The notes beneath the pieces were generated by a model. That model saw only the letters and a program-made list of their open reading frames with translations. It searched no databases and was not told the origin of the DNA. Made by a program: the position numbers and the translations under genes. From positions 1-5,528 of the forward strand of contig APFI01000006.1 in the NCBI GenBank assembly GCA_000403945.1: a DNA stretch of 5,528 bases, read 5' to 3'. Positions 1 through 5,528 of the stretch are shown here, piece by piece. This stretch comes from Desulfovibrio sp. Dsv1. GTDB taxonomy: Bacteria; Desulfobacterota; Desulfovibrionia; Desulfovibrionales; Desulfovibrionaceae. The stretch's first letter is position 1. Every line of letters starts with the position of its first letter.

Positions 1-14
1 GATTTGGCATTTTC

Positions 15-50
15 CATGATTTTACTCGGAAGAGTCATCAGGGAATCATG
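15..50. repeat. Inverted repeat CATGATT/AATCATG with nested hairpin
   Basis: CATGATT at 15-21 is perfectly repeated in inverse orientation as AATCATG at 44-50. Inside it, ACTC (24-27) pairs with GAGT (32-35) around GGAA, which fits the GNRA tetraloop pattern. The element lies upstream of the candidate -10 hexamer, so it could be an operator or a hairpin in an upstream transcript. The arms are short and the region is AT-rich, so chance is possible. Confidence 0.25.
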
Positions 51-105
51 AAATGACGTCTAGCCGAGAACCACGCAAAAGGCTAAAAACGAGTCATGAT
101 CCTTA

Positions 106-111
106 TATAAT
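106..111 (+). promoter_or_regulatory. Candidate -10 element (TATAAT)
   Basis: A perfect sigma70-type TATAAT lies in an AT-rich context upstream of the operon. No good -35 hexamer sits 16-18 bases upstream (the sequence there is near CTAAAA), and there is no extended -10 TGn. If used, transcription would begin near 117-119 and leave a leader of about 295 nt before the first gene. An activator could compensate for the poor -35, but that is inference. Confidence 0.3.
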
Positions 112-117
112 TAATGA

Positions 118-298
118 GTCCTGAACCTGGTTGTAGAGCGGCAATACGTTGTTCACTCTGTGCTCAGGGATGAAGCTGGAGAATTTCTACCAAGAGCCGA
201 ATGTGACCGCACATGGTTATAGCGGTGTGTCCAGATCGGCAGATACGGCGTATAGCTGAAAGCTTTCTGGAAACCCCCGCCAACTGGGAGTTTTTCTT
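118..298 (+). ncRNA. Candidate structured leader RNA or small RNA
   Basis: Between the TATAAT hexamer and the T-run lie about 180 bases with several possible helices: GAGC 136-139 with GCTC 162-165 enclosing CAA/TTG (142-144/149-151) around a UACG tetraloop; ATGTG 201-205 with CACAT 210-214; and GCCGA 196-200 with TCGGC 236-240. The stretch ends in a terminator-like hairpin. It could be a free-standing small RNA or a 5' leader that controls readthrough into the operon. I do not recognise any known RNA family or riboswitch. Hairpins this short can occur by chance. Confidence 0.2.
271..298 (+). terminator. Intrinsic terminator or attenuator-like hairpin
   Basis: The arm AAACCCCC (271-278) pairs with GGGAGTTT (286-293), giving eight positions with one C/A mismatch and a seven-base loop (279-285). 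The T-run TTTTT at 291-295 is followed by CTT. This is the classic + strand Rho-independent layout. No + strand gene inside the window needs termination here, so it ends either a small RNA or part of the transcripts entering the operon. The first gene starts 114 bases after its end. Confidence 0.5.
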
Positions 299-402
299 AA
301 ACAAAGAGCGCGGGACTGAATCCTCCGTGCGGCCCTGCCTTCCGTCCCCTCTTGCCAGAACGGGCGGCTTGGCGTATGGCCCCGGAATCATCTCCATACT
401 GT

Positions 403-406
403 GAGG
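403..406 (+). promoter_or_regulatory. Ribosome binding site that sets the KdnB start
   Basis: GAGG at 403-406 lies six bases before ATG 413. An in-frame GTG at 401 would be four codons upstream but has only GGAA about 13 bases before it. The Shine-Dalgarno therefore favours ATG 413. The TGA stop (402-404) of a small upstream frame overlaps this site. Confidence 0.55.
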
Positions 407-412
407 CTGTTC

Positions 413-1492
413 ATGTACCGCAATGCGAAAAATGTCGGTTACTATATGATAGGCAGGGGCGCCCTGTCCCAGCTGGGCGATCTGCTGACCCCCCGCCGCA
501 AGGCGCAGGACGGACCGGCGGTGTTCTTTCTGGATCATTACTTTGAAGGCAAAAATCTGGCGGAGCGCCTGCCCGTGGAGCACTGGGACATGGTGGTTTA
601 CGTGGACACCATGGAAGAACCCACTACGGACAGCGTGGACGGCTACACCGCCCGGGTCAGGGTATTTCTGGACGGCAAGACGCCCTGCGCCCTGCTGGCC
701 TTCGGCGGCGGCTCCACGCTGGACACCTGCAAATGCGTGGGCAATCTGCTGACCAATCCCGGCAGGGCCGAGGACTATCAGGGCTGGGAGCTGGTCAGGC
801 ATCCGGCGCCCTACAAAATCGCCGTGCCCACCCTGTCCGGCACGGGCTCGGAAACCTCGCGCACCGGCATCATCTGCAATGATGCCAAGAACCTCAAACT
901 GGGCATGAACAGCGACTACACCATGTTCGACCAGGTGCTTCTGGACCCGGACCTGACCGCCAGCGTGCCGCGCAACCAGTACTTCTACACGGGCATCGAC
1001 ACCTACATGCATTGCTTCGAAAGCCTTTCCGGATCCTACCGCAATGTGGTGGTGGATTCCCTGGCGGAAAAGGCCATCGACATCTGCAAACGGGTCTTTC
1101 TTTCCGACGACATGATGAGCGACGAAAACCGCGAACTGCTGATGATCGCCTCATTCCTGGGCGGCATGGCCGCCGGTTTCGTGGGTGTGGTGCATCCCGT
1201 TTCGGCGGGTCTGAGCATGGCGCTGCACATGCACCACGGTCTGGCCAACTGTTACGCACTGTCCGTACAGGAAGACATTTACCCCACGGAGTACCGGGAT
1301 TTTATGACCATGATCGAACGTCAGGGCATCGACCTGCCCAAGGGCATCTGCCGGGGCCTGACCGACGCGCAGTACACGGCCCTGTACGAGGCCAGCATCG
1401 TGCATGAAAAACCCCTGACCAACCGTCTGGGCCCGGACTTCAAGAAAATTCTCACCAAAGAAAACGTGATTGAGCGTTTCAAGCGGATGTAG
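413..1492 (+). CDS. kdnB: Iron-containing alcohol dehydrogenase, KdnB-like (Kdo 8-oxidase)
   Basis: This 359-residue protein belongs to the iron-dependent (type III) alcohol dehydrogenases. It shows an N-terminal nucleotide-binding domain with GGGST at residues 98-102, the conserved PTLSGTGSE segment near 139-147, and the metal ligands of the family: D196 and H200 in GIDTYMHC, H261 in VVHPVS and H275 in HHGLAN. Several stretches (LLTNPG, YQGW, LGMNSDYT.FDQ, FYTGID) match my memory of Shewanella KdnB, which oxidises the C8 hydroxyl of Kdo to the aldehyde. The 8-aldehyde would then be aminated by a PLP enzyme, and such an enzyme lies two genes downstream. Length is normal for KdnB. The start at ATG 413 is chosen for its Shine-Dalgarno; GTG 401 would add four residues. 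The family is near certain; Kdo itself as substrate is inferred from resemblance and context, and another terminal-hydroxyl ulosonate is possible. Confidence 0.85.
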   Translation: MYRNAKNVGYYMIGRGALSQLGDLLTPRRKAQDGPAVFFLDHYFEGKNLAERLPVEHWDMVVYVDTMEEPTTDSVDGYTARVRVFLDGKTPCALLAFGGGSTLDTCKCVGNLLTNPGRAEDYQGWELVRHPAPYKIAVPTLSGTGSETSRTGIICNDAKNLKLGMNSDYTMFDQVLLDPDLTASVPRNQYFYTGIDTYMHCFESLSGSYRNVVVDSLAEKAIDICKRVFLSDDMMSDENRELLMIASFLGGMAAGFVGVVHPVSAGLSMALHMHHGLANCYALSVQEDIYPTEYRDFMTMIERQGIDLPKGICRGLTDAQYTALYEASIVHEKPLTNRLGPDFKKILTKENVIERFKRM

Positions 1493-1540
1493 GTATTTGG
1501 CTCCGGCGGGCACGCCCGGCCATGTCGCGGGAGTGACGGC

Positions 1541-2410
1541 GTGCGCACGCTGATGGTGCTGGGCAATTGCGTCGCGGAACGTCTGGCCGGGCTGCTGGCC
1601 GGGTATACCCCGTTGCGCGGGAAATGGAATGTCCTCCCGGTCCCTGTAATCCAGCGGGTGCAGGTCGGGGCGGAAACCGACGTTCTGGCCGCGCGGGCGG
1701 CGCGTTGCGATCTGGTGTTCAGCCAGCCCCTGTTCAGCTACGGCGCGTGCAATACCGCAGGCCTGCGACCTCTGCTGGGAGGGCGGCTGGTAACCTTCTC
1801 CGCGCCCAACTTCGAGGCCTATTTCCCCGACGTGCTGAACGTGCCCGGCGGAGGCGCTGAAGAACGTTTCCCGCCGCCGCTGGAATGGCACAGCCGTGTC
1901 ATCGTGCAGTGCCGCGCCGCCGGTCTGCCCTTGGAAGAAGTGACCGAGGTCTACGTCAATCATGGGCTGTTCAGGGCTCCGGCGGTGCGCCGCACCTTGG
2001 AGCGCACCTGGGAGAAATATGCCCGGCGGGAACAGGGCGTGGCTTTGGGCACGCTGGATATGGCGCGCCGGGAATATGCGCGCGAAGCGCTGTTTTACAC
2101 CTGGAATCACCCCGGCGAGAGAATGCTGGCCAGCCTGTTCGCCGGGATGTTGCGCGTTCTGGGGCTGACGGTCACGCGGGAGGCGGCCATGCGGGAAATC
2201 CGCAATGGCCCGTGGAGTTTCGGTTTCAACAGCTGGCCCATCATCACCCGCTACCACGACCTGTTCGTTTTTCCCGGACGGGAATGGTTCCGTGTGGGAG
2301 GAAAACGGGTGAGTATTGAAGATGCGGCCGCCGGCTATTACACGTATTACGATTTTCACCCGCATGTCTTTGCGGCCGCGCTGAAGCGCATGGCGGAAAA
2401 AACAGATTAA
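1541..2410 (+). CDS. WcbI-like polysaccharide biosynthesis putative acyltransferase
   Basis: This 289-residue protein resembles the WcbI family of capsule and polysaccharide loci. The founding Burkholderia protein binds coenzyme A or acetyl-CoA and is thought to be an O-acetyltransferase. Visible hallmarks are the N-terminal VLGNCVAERL (residues 6-15, the family's GNCQ-type motif), SQPL at 61-64, SAPNFEAYFPD at 87-97, and YTWNHP at 186-191. There is no signal peptide or membrane span, so it should act in the cytoplasm. The GTG start at 1541 has GGGAG at 1529-1533 seven bases upstream; ATG 1553 is a weaker option. It starts 48 bases after the dehydrogenase in the same orientation and lies between it and the aminotransferase, suggesting that it modifies the same sugar. 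The acceptor (hydroxyl or the new amino group) and the acyl group cannot be read from the sequence. The family call rests on motif memory. Confidence 0.65.
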   Translation: MRTLMVLGNCVAERLAGLLAGYTPLRGKWNVLPVPVIQRVQVGAETDVLAARAARCDLVFSQPLFSYGACNTAGLRPLLGGRLVTFSAPNFEAYFPDVLNVPGGGAEERFPPPLEWHSRVIVQCRAAGLPLEEVTEVYVNHGLFRAPAVRRTLERTWEKYARREQGVALGTLDMARREYAREALFYTWNHPGERMLASLFAGMLRVLGLTVTREAAMREIRNGPWSFGFNSWPIITRYHDLFVFPGREWFRVGGKRVSIEDAAAGYYTYYDFHPHVFAAALKRMAEKTD

Positions 2411-2481
2411 AGCAGGTGATTTTCGCCGGACCGGTTCCGCCGTGATACAGGTGAACCGCTTCTTCATCCCCGCCATCATCC

Positions 2482-2488
2482 GGGAGGA
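2482..2488 (+). promoter_or_regulatory. Strong ribosome binding site that sets the aminotransferase start
   Basis: GGGAGGA lies seven bases before ATG 2496 and is the best Shine-Dalgarno in the window. It rules against the in-frame GTG at 2442, which would add 18 residues with no Shine-Dalgarno. The 85-base gap before this gene also holds two copies of CAGGTGA (2413-2419 and 2448-2454) with no evident role. Confidence 0.7.
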
Positions 2489-2495
2489 TTCGCAT

Positions 2496-3689
2496 ATGGA
2501 CATCAAGGTCAATTTCAGCGGACGCGCCATCCGCTATACGGAAGAGGAAATCGCCGTGGTCGTGGATGCCATGCGCAACGCCGATCCCCTGACCCAGGGC
2601 AGTTACATGCGCGAATTTGAAAGCAAGTTCGCGCAATACCAGGGAGTGGCCAAAGGCAGTTGCTTCACTACCATGAACGGCTGCGCGGCCCTGGAAATGT
2701 CGGCCCAGCTCTGCCGTTTCAAGCCCGGCGACGAGATGGTCATTCCCTCGCATACCTTTACGGCTTCGGCCTACCCCTATCAGAAAAAGGGCGCGCGTCT
2801 GGTCTGGGCCGACGTGGACCCGCTCACCCGCGTGGTCACCGCCGCAAGTATCGAAAAAGTCCTAGCGCCCAAGACCAAAGCCGTGGTGGTGGTCCATCTT
2901 TACGGCTATGTGGCAGACATGCCCTCCATCGCGGCCCTCTGCAAGGAACGCGGCCTGATTCTCATTGAGGACGCGGCCCAGGCCATCGGCGCGGAGGTGG
3001 AGGGCGGAAAGGCGGGCAGCTTCGGCGACATGGCCGTGTTTTCTTTCCACTCGCACAAGAATCTGACCACTCTGGGCGAGGGCGGCATGCTCTACGTGCG
3101 CGACCCGGCCCTGGCCGCCGTGGTGCCCGCCCTGCGCCACAACGGGCACTGCGCCTACGGCTTCGAGCGCCCGGACTACTGGAAACCGGCCATGGGCAAC
3201 GTGGACGTGCCCATGCTGGACGGCGACATGCTCATGCCCAACAACTACTGCCTGGGCGAGGTGGAATGCGCGCTCGGCGCGAAGCTGCTGGACCGCATCG
3301 ACCGGATCAACGACGAAAAGCGCGCGCGGGCCCTGCGCTTCATGGACGCCCTGGCCGACTTTCCGGAACTGGAATTCCACCGCGTAGACAACCGCCGCCA
3401 CAATTATCATCTGCTGGCCGCGCGCATGACCGCCGGGCCGGAGATGCGCGACCGCTTCATGCGCGCCATGTCCCAAGAAAAAGGCGTCAAATGCGTGGTG
3501 CAGTACATTCCGCTGGACCGCTACGACTATTACCGGCGTTTGGGCTACGGCACGGCGGACTGCCCCAATGCGGACGCCTTTTTCGACAGCATGATATCCT
3601 TCCCCTTCCAGCACTGGCTGAGCGAGGAGGATTTCAACTACATGCTGGCGGCCACGCGCGACGTCCTGACCGCCTTGCGTCGGGGATAG
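2496..3689 (+). CDS. DegT/DnrJ/EryC1/StrS aminotransferase, KdnA-like by context
   Basis: This 397-residue enzyme is a PLP-dependent fold-type I sugar aminotransferase of normal family length. Residues visible are the phosphate-binding NGCAAL (61-66), PSHTFTAS (84-91) ahead of the substrate pocket, D159 in IEDAAQAIG, which binds the pyridine nitrogen, and the Schiff-base lysine K188 in SFHSHKNLTTLGEGG. The C-terminal part holds the usual small domain. Given the KdnB-like oxidase in the same operon, the expected reaction is amination of the 8-aldehyde of a 3-deoxy-octulosonate, using glutamate as donor, to give an 8-amino sugar (the KdnA role). Similarity to Shewanella KdnA beyond the family motifs is not obvious to me, so the substrate is inferred. 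An ordinary nucleotide-sugar or other keto-sugar aminotransferase is the alternative. Its stop overlaps the ribosome binding site of the next gene, so the two are probably translated together. Confidence 0.85.
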   Translation: MDIKVNFSGRAIRYTEEEIAVVVDAMRNADPLTQGSYMREFESKFAQYQGVAKGSCFTTMNGCAALEMSAQLCRFKPGDEMVIPSHTFTASAYPYQKKGARLVWADVDPLTRVVTAASIEKVLAPKTKAVVVVHLYGYVADMPSIAALCKERGLILIEDAAQAIGAEVEGGKAGSFGDMAVFSFHSHKNLTTLGEGGMLYVRDPALAAVVPALRHNGHCAYGFERPDYWKPAMGNVDVPMLDGDMLMPNNYCLGEVECALGAKLLDRIDRINDEKRARALRFMDALADFPELEFHRVDNRRHNYHLLAARMTAGPEMRDRFMRAMSQEKGVKCVVQYIPLDRYDYYRRLGYGTADCPNADAFFDSMISFPFQHWLSEEDFNYMLAATRDVLTALRRG

Positions 3690-3691
3690 GA
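3687..3691 (+). promoter_or_regulatory. Ribosome binding site overlapping the upstream stop codon
   Basis: TAGGA combines the TAG stop of the aminotransferase (3687-3689) with a short Shine-Dalgarno five bases before GTG 3697. The genes are seven bases apart, which suggests translational coupling. The rare GTG start and short site may keep the fusion protein at a lower level than the aminotransferase. Confidence 0.5.
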
Positions 3692-3696
3692 CGACG

Positions 3697-5376
3697 GTGA
3701 AAGAACGCTGCATCGTAATCCCGGCCGTCAAGAAGAACGCGGTCATCCCCGACCAGCTGGTCAAAAAGCTGGCCGGGGTCACGCTTATGGAGCGGGCCAT
3801 CCATACGGCGCGCGCCGTGGCGCCGGGCGAGGACATTGTGGCGCTTACGGACAGCCAGGAAATCTCGCTGATCTGCGAGCGCGCGGGTGTGGGCTTTCAC
3901 TGGAACAGGGATCTGCGCTTCACCAGTCTGGACATTGTAACCGAGATGCGCGACCTGCTGGGCGAGCTGGCCCGGCGCTACGAACATTGCGTCATCCTGC
4001 GCGCCTCCTGCCCGCTGCTGACCTGGGTGGACGTGGAGGACGCCTGGAAAAAATACCTGGAGGCCGGGGCCGACAGTCTGGTCACGGTGAAGAGCGTGCG
4101 CCAGCGCATCTGGAACGTGCGCGGCGACACTCTGGAAAGCCTGCTGGACAGCGCCGGGGGCACGGACGGCGGCGAGGAACAGTTTCTGGTGGAAAGCCGG
4201 GCCCTGATCATTCTGCGTTTGGCCCTGCTGCGGGGGGGCACGGGAGCGGACGCGGATCCGGCGCTGTCGACGGGCCATCCTCCGGTCCGGCATCCGGGCA
4301 GGATCATCCCCTATTTTCTCAACGAGCGGTCCATCGAGATCCAGTCCTATCAGGACTGGTGGATCTGCGAGCGCCTGCTACTGCGGCGGCATGTGGTTTT
4401 TGTAGTGGCCGGGTACCCGGCCATCGGCATGGGACATGTCTTCCGTGCGCTCATGCTGGCCCACGAAATCACCAGCCACAAGATTACCTTTGTCTGCACC
4501 CGCGAAAGCGAACTGGCCGTGGAAAACATCGCCAGCAAAGAGTACCGCATCGTGCGCCAGGGCGGCGAGGAACTGGCCGACGCGGTGCTGGCCCTGAGGC
4601 CCGATCTGGTAGTCAACGACTTTCTGAATACCGGCACGGCCTATATGGAGCGTTTGCGCGCGGGCGGCGCGCGCTGCGTCAACTTCGAGGATGAGGGGCC
4701 GGGCGCGGAACTGGCCCAGCTGGTGGTCAACGCACTGTACGAAAGCGGCCAGAGCACGGAACGCCTGCGCTGCGGGCCGGACTATTTCTGCCTGCGCGAT
4801 GAGTTCGTGGGCGCGGCGCGCAATCCCCTGCGGTCCGAAACGCGCACCGTGCTGATCACCTTTGGCGGCACGGACCAGCGGGACTGCTCGCGCCGGGTGC
4901 TGGACATCATTGAGCCCATCTGCCGGGCCTACGGCATCGCCATCCGTCTGGTGGCCGGACCGGGCTACGCCCACAAGGAGTCCATGGAAGCCCATCTGCG
5001 CGCGCTGAAAAATCCCCTAGTGAGCTTTACCTGGGCCACCAACGTCATGAGCCGCATGATGGAAGGCGCGGATCTGGCCATCTGCTCGGCCGGACGCACG
5101 GTCTACGAACTGGCGCACATGCGCGTGCCCGGCATGGTGCTGGCCCACCACGAGCGTGAGGCCCGGCACACCTTCGCCCGGCCGCGCAACGGTTTTGCCT
5201 TTATGGGCCTCATGGACCGCGTGGGTGACGTGAAAATCCGCAACATTTTTCTGTCCATGCTCAAGCAGGCCCGGCGGGCGCGCTTCTGGGAGCGCCAGAA
5301 TCGGCTGGACTTCACGGCCAACAAGGCGCGGGTGGTGGGTCTGATGCTGGATCTGCTGGACAGGGACGAGGCATAA
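3697..5376 (+). CDS. Fusion: CMP-sugar synthetase (NeuA-like) domain plus PseG/SpsG-like GT-B domain
   Basis: This 559-residue protein joins two enzymes. Residues 1-229 follow the CMP-acylneuraminate/CMP-Kdo synthetase plan: IPA at 8-10 and IP..L...L.G (17-27) in the nucleotide-binding start, ILRASCPLLTWVDVEDA (100-116) matching the family's LQPTSPLRT..D region, and IEIQSYQDW (213-221) matching the closing D.D..ED segment. Residues 230-559 resemble PseG/SpsG, the UDP-sugar hydrolase and glycosyltransferase-like GT-B fold: GMGHVFRALMLA (244-255) with H247 at the position of the PseG catalytic histidine, VVNDF (305-309), NFEDEGPG (329-336), LITFGGTDQRD (386-396), and SAGRTVYELAHMRVPGM (464-480). 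NeuA-PseG fusions are known in nonulosonate pathways. Here the first domain probably activates the 8-amino sugar with CMP, and the second may transfer it or hydrolyse a nucleotide sugar. Several expected cytidylyltransferase residues are replaced, so activity of that half is uncertain. No membrane segment is seen. Confidence 0.8.
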   Translation: MKERCIVIPAVKKNAVIPDQLVKKLAGVTLMERAIHTARAVAPGEDIVALTDSQEISLICERAGVGFHWNRDLRFTSLDIVTEMRDLLGELARRYEHCVILRASCPLLTWVDVEDAWKKYLEAGADSLVTVKSVRQRIWNVRGDTLESLLDSAGGTDGGEEQFLVESRALIILRLALLRGGTGADADPALSTGHPPVRHPGRIIPYFLNERSIEIQSYQDWWICERLLLRRHVVFVVAGYPAIGMGHVFRALMLAHEITSHKITFVCTRESELAVENIASKEYRIVRQGGEELADAVLALRPDLVVNDFLNTGTAYMERLRAGGARCVNFEDEGPGAELAQLVVNALYESGQSTERLRCGPDYFCLRDEFVGAARNPLRSETRTVLITFGGTDQRDCSRRVLDIIEPICRAYGIAIRLVAGPGYAHKESMEAHLRALKNPLVSFTWATNVMSRMMEGADLAICSAGRTVYELAHMRVPGMVLAHHEREARHTFARPRNGFAFMGLMDRVGDVKIRNIFLSMLKQARRARFWERQNRLDFTANKARVVGLMLDLLDRDEA

Positions 5377-5439
5377 ACGCCCCGGCGGAAATGCGGCGCA
5401 TCAGTCCGCGCGTCACGGTTCATTAGTCTGAATTGATAA
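5377..5439. other. Short intergenic spacer after the fusion gene
   Basis: The 63 bases after the TAA stop (5374-5376) show no intrinsic terminator: GC-rich repeats at 5380-5415 are not followed by a T-run. The second half (5411-5439) is AT-richer. The operon may therefore continue beyond the window. Confidence 0.5.
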
Positions 5440-5528
5440 AACCTTTTGTTGCGGGAGCCGCGGATCCCGCCGCCGGCGAGCCCGCTGGAGTTCATCGAGA
5501 TACAGCCGGGGCATCTTTCATGCGGTTG
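5440..5528 (+). CDS. Possible 5' end of a further gene, cut by the window edge
   Basis: After a TAA at 5437-5439 one frame stays open to the window end and has GC-rich third positions typical of the genes here. It would read ...PPPASPLEFIEIQPGHLSCG. The IEIQPGHLSC segment resembles the strand before the first cluster cysteine of radical SAM proteins (CxxxCxxC), but the remaining cysteines would lie outside the window. Only TTG codons (5446, 5449) could start it, and no Shine-Dalgarno is visible. A rival reading is ATG 5520 in another frame, preceded by CCGGGGC. Either is unproven. Confidence 0.25.
5451..5470. repeat. Short GC-rich inverted repeat
   Basis: GCGGGA (5451-5456) and TCCCGC (5465-5470) form a perfect six-base inverted repeat with an eight-base loop. 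There is no T-run on either strand, so it is not an intrinsic terminator. It lies inside the possible partial gene described for this end and may be chance in GC-rich DNA. Confidence 0.3.

Larger units (their letters stand above)
1..412 (+). other. AT-rich non-coding leader region upstream of the operon
   Basis: I see no convincing gene in this stretch. The first 120 bases are about 39% GC by hand count, much lower than the genes that follow. The region holds a TATAAT hexamer (106-111), several short inverted repeats and a terminator-like hairpin (271-298). The GAGTC motif recurs at 32-36, 91-95 and 116-120 without regular spacing. A small open frame from ATG 213 to TGA 404 has no Shine-Dalgarno and no family I recognise. 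The stretch from 299 to 400 shows no clear second promoter. The most likely role is the 5' leader of the sugar operon, possibly with a separate small transcript. Confidence 0.6.

Noticed and set aside
61..85. TAGCC/GGCTA inverted repeat as a terminator
   Set aside because: The stem is only five bases with a 15-base loop, and there is no T-run on the transcribed side.
201..214. ATGTG-ACCG-CACAT as a CRP/FNR-type operator
   Set aside because: The half-sites are four bases apart, not the six needed between TGTGA and TCACA, and the A/T context is wrong. A hairpin reading is simpler.
213..404. Small + strand frame of 63 codons as an independent gene
   Set aside because: It has no Shine-Dalgarno, runs through the terminator-like hairpin and matches no family I know. 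It is kept only as a leader-peptide possibility.
164..1012. Minus-strand open frame of 282 codons covering the leader and half of kdnB
   Set aside because: Low-complexity shadow sequence with no family motif, antisense to a strongly supported dehydrogenase.
2442..2495. GTG 2442 as the start of the aminotransferase
   Set aside because: It has no Shine-Dalgarno, and the added 18 residues do not look like the family. ATG 2496 has GGGAGGA at ideal spacing.
1151..2530. Long minus-strand open frame of 459 codons across kdnB, the WcbI-like gene and the start of the aminotransferase gene
   Set aside because: It is antisense to well-supported genes; the protein is rich in His, Gln, Arg and Ala with no recognisable domain, as expected for the shadow of GC-rich codons.
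2862..4293. Two overlapping minus-strand open frames (324 and 219 codons) opposite the aminotransferase and fusion genes
   Set aside because: Both are His/Gln/Ala/Arg-rich shadows without domains or ribosome binding sites.
1..5528. CRISPR array, insertion sequence, tRNA or rRNA
   Set aside because: I saw no regularly spaced repeats, transposase, terminal inverted repeats, or tRNA/rRNA hallmarks on either strand.

Overview
The window comes from a GC-rich Gram-negative bacterium. Codon use and gene style suggest a Desulfovibrio-like deltaproteobacterium, but that is an impression and not a measurement. It holds part of a surface-polysaccharide (LPS, capsule or glycan) sugar-biosynthesis operon, all on the + strand.

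Layout. Positions 1-412 hold no convincing gene. The first 120 bases are only about 39% GC, against the clearly GC-rich genes that follow. They contain a perfect TATAAT hexamer, then a hairpin-rich stretch, then a good intrinsic-terminator-like hairpin with a T-run (271-298). This looks like a regulated leader or a small RNA. Four genes follow: (1) 413-1492, an iron-dependent alcohol dehydrogenase that resembles KdnB, the Kdo 8-oxidase; (2) 1541-2410, a WcbI-like protein, a putative CoA-dependent acyltransferase of polysaccharide loci; (3) 2496-3689, a PLP-dependent DegT/DnrJ/EryC1/StrS aminotransferase; (4) 3697-5376, a fusion of a CMP-sugar synthetase (NeuA-like) domain and a PseG/SpsG-like GT-B domain. 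The last 150 bases hold a short spacer and possibly the start of another gene cut off by the window edge.

How they fit together. An oxidase for the terminal hydroxyl of a 3-deoxy-ulosonate, an aminotransferase and a cytidylyltransferase are the three activities of the Shewanella Kdo8N pathway (KdnB, KdnA, CMP-sugar synthetase). The likely product is therefore an activated 8-amino-3,8-dideoxy-ulosonate or a close relative. The differences from Shewanella are the interesting part: the cytidylyltransferase has an unusual active site and is fused to a PseG-like domain, and a WcbI-like acyltransferase lies between the oxidase and the aminotransferase, which suggests the sugar may also be acylated. 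The dehydrogenase assignment is firm; the aminotransferase substrate and the roles of the fusion and WcbI-like proteins are inferred from context.
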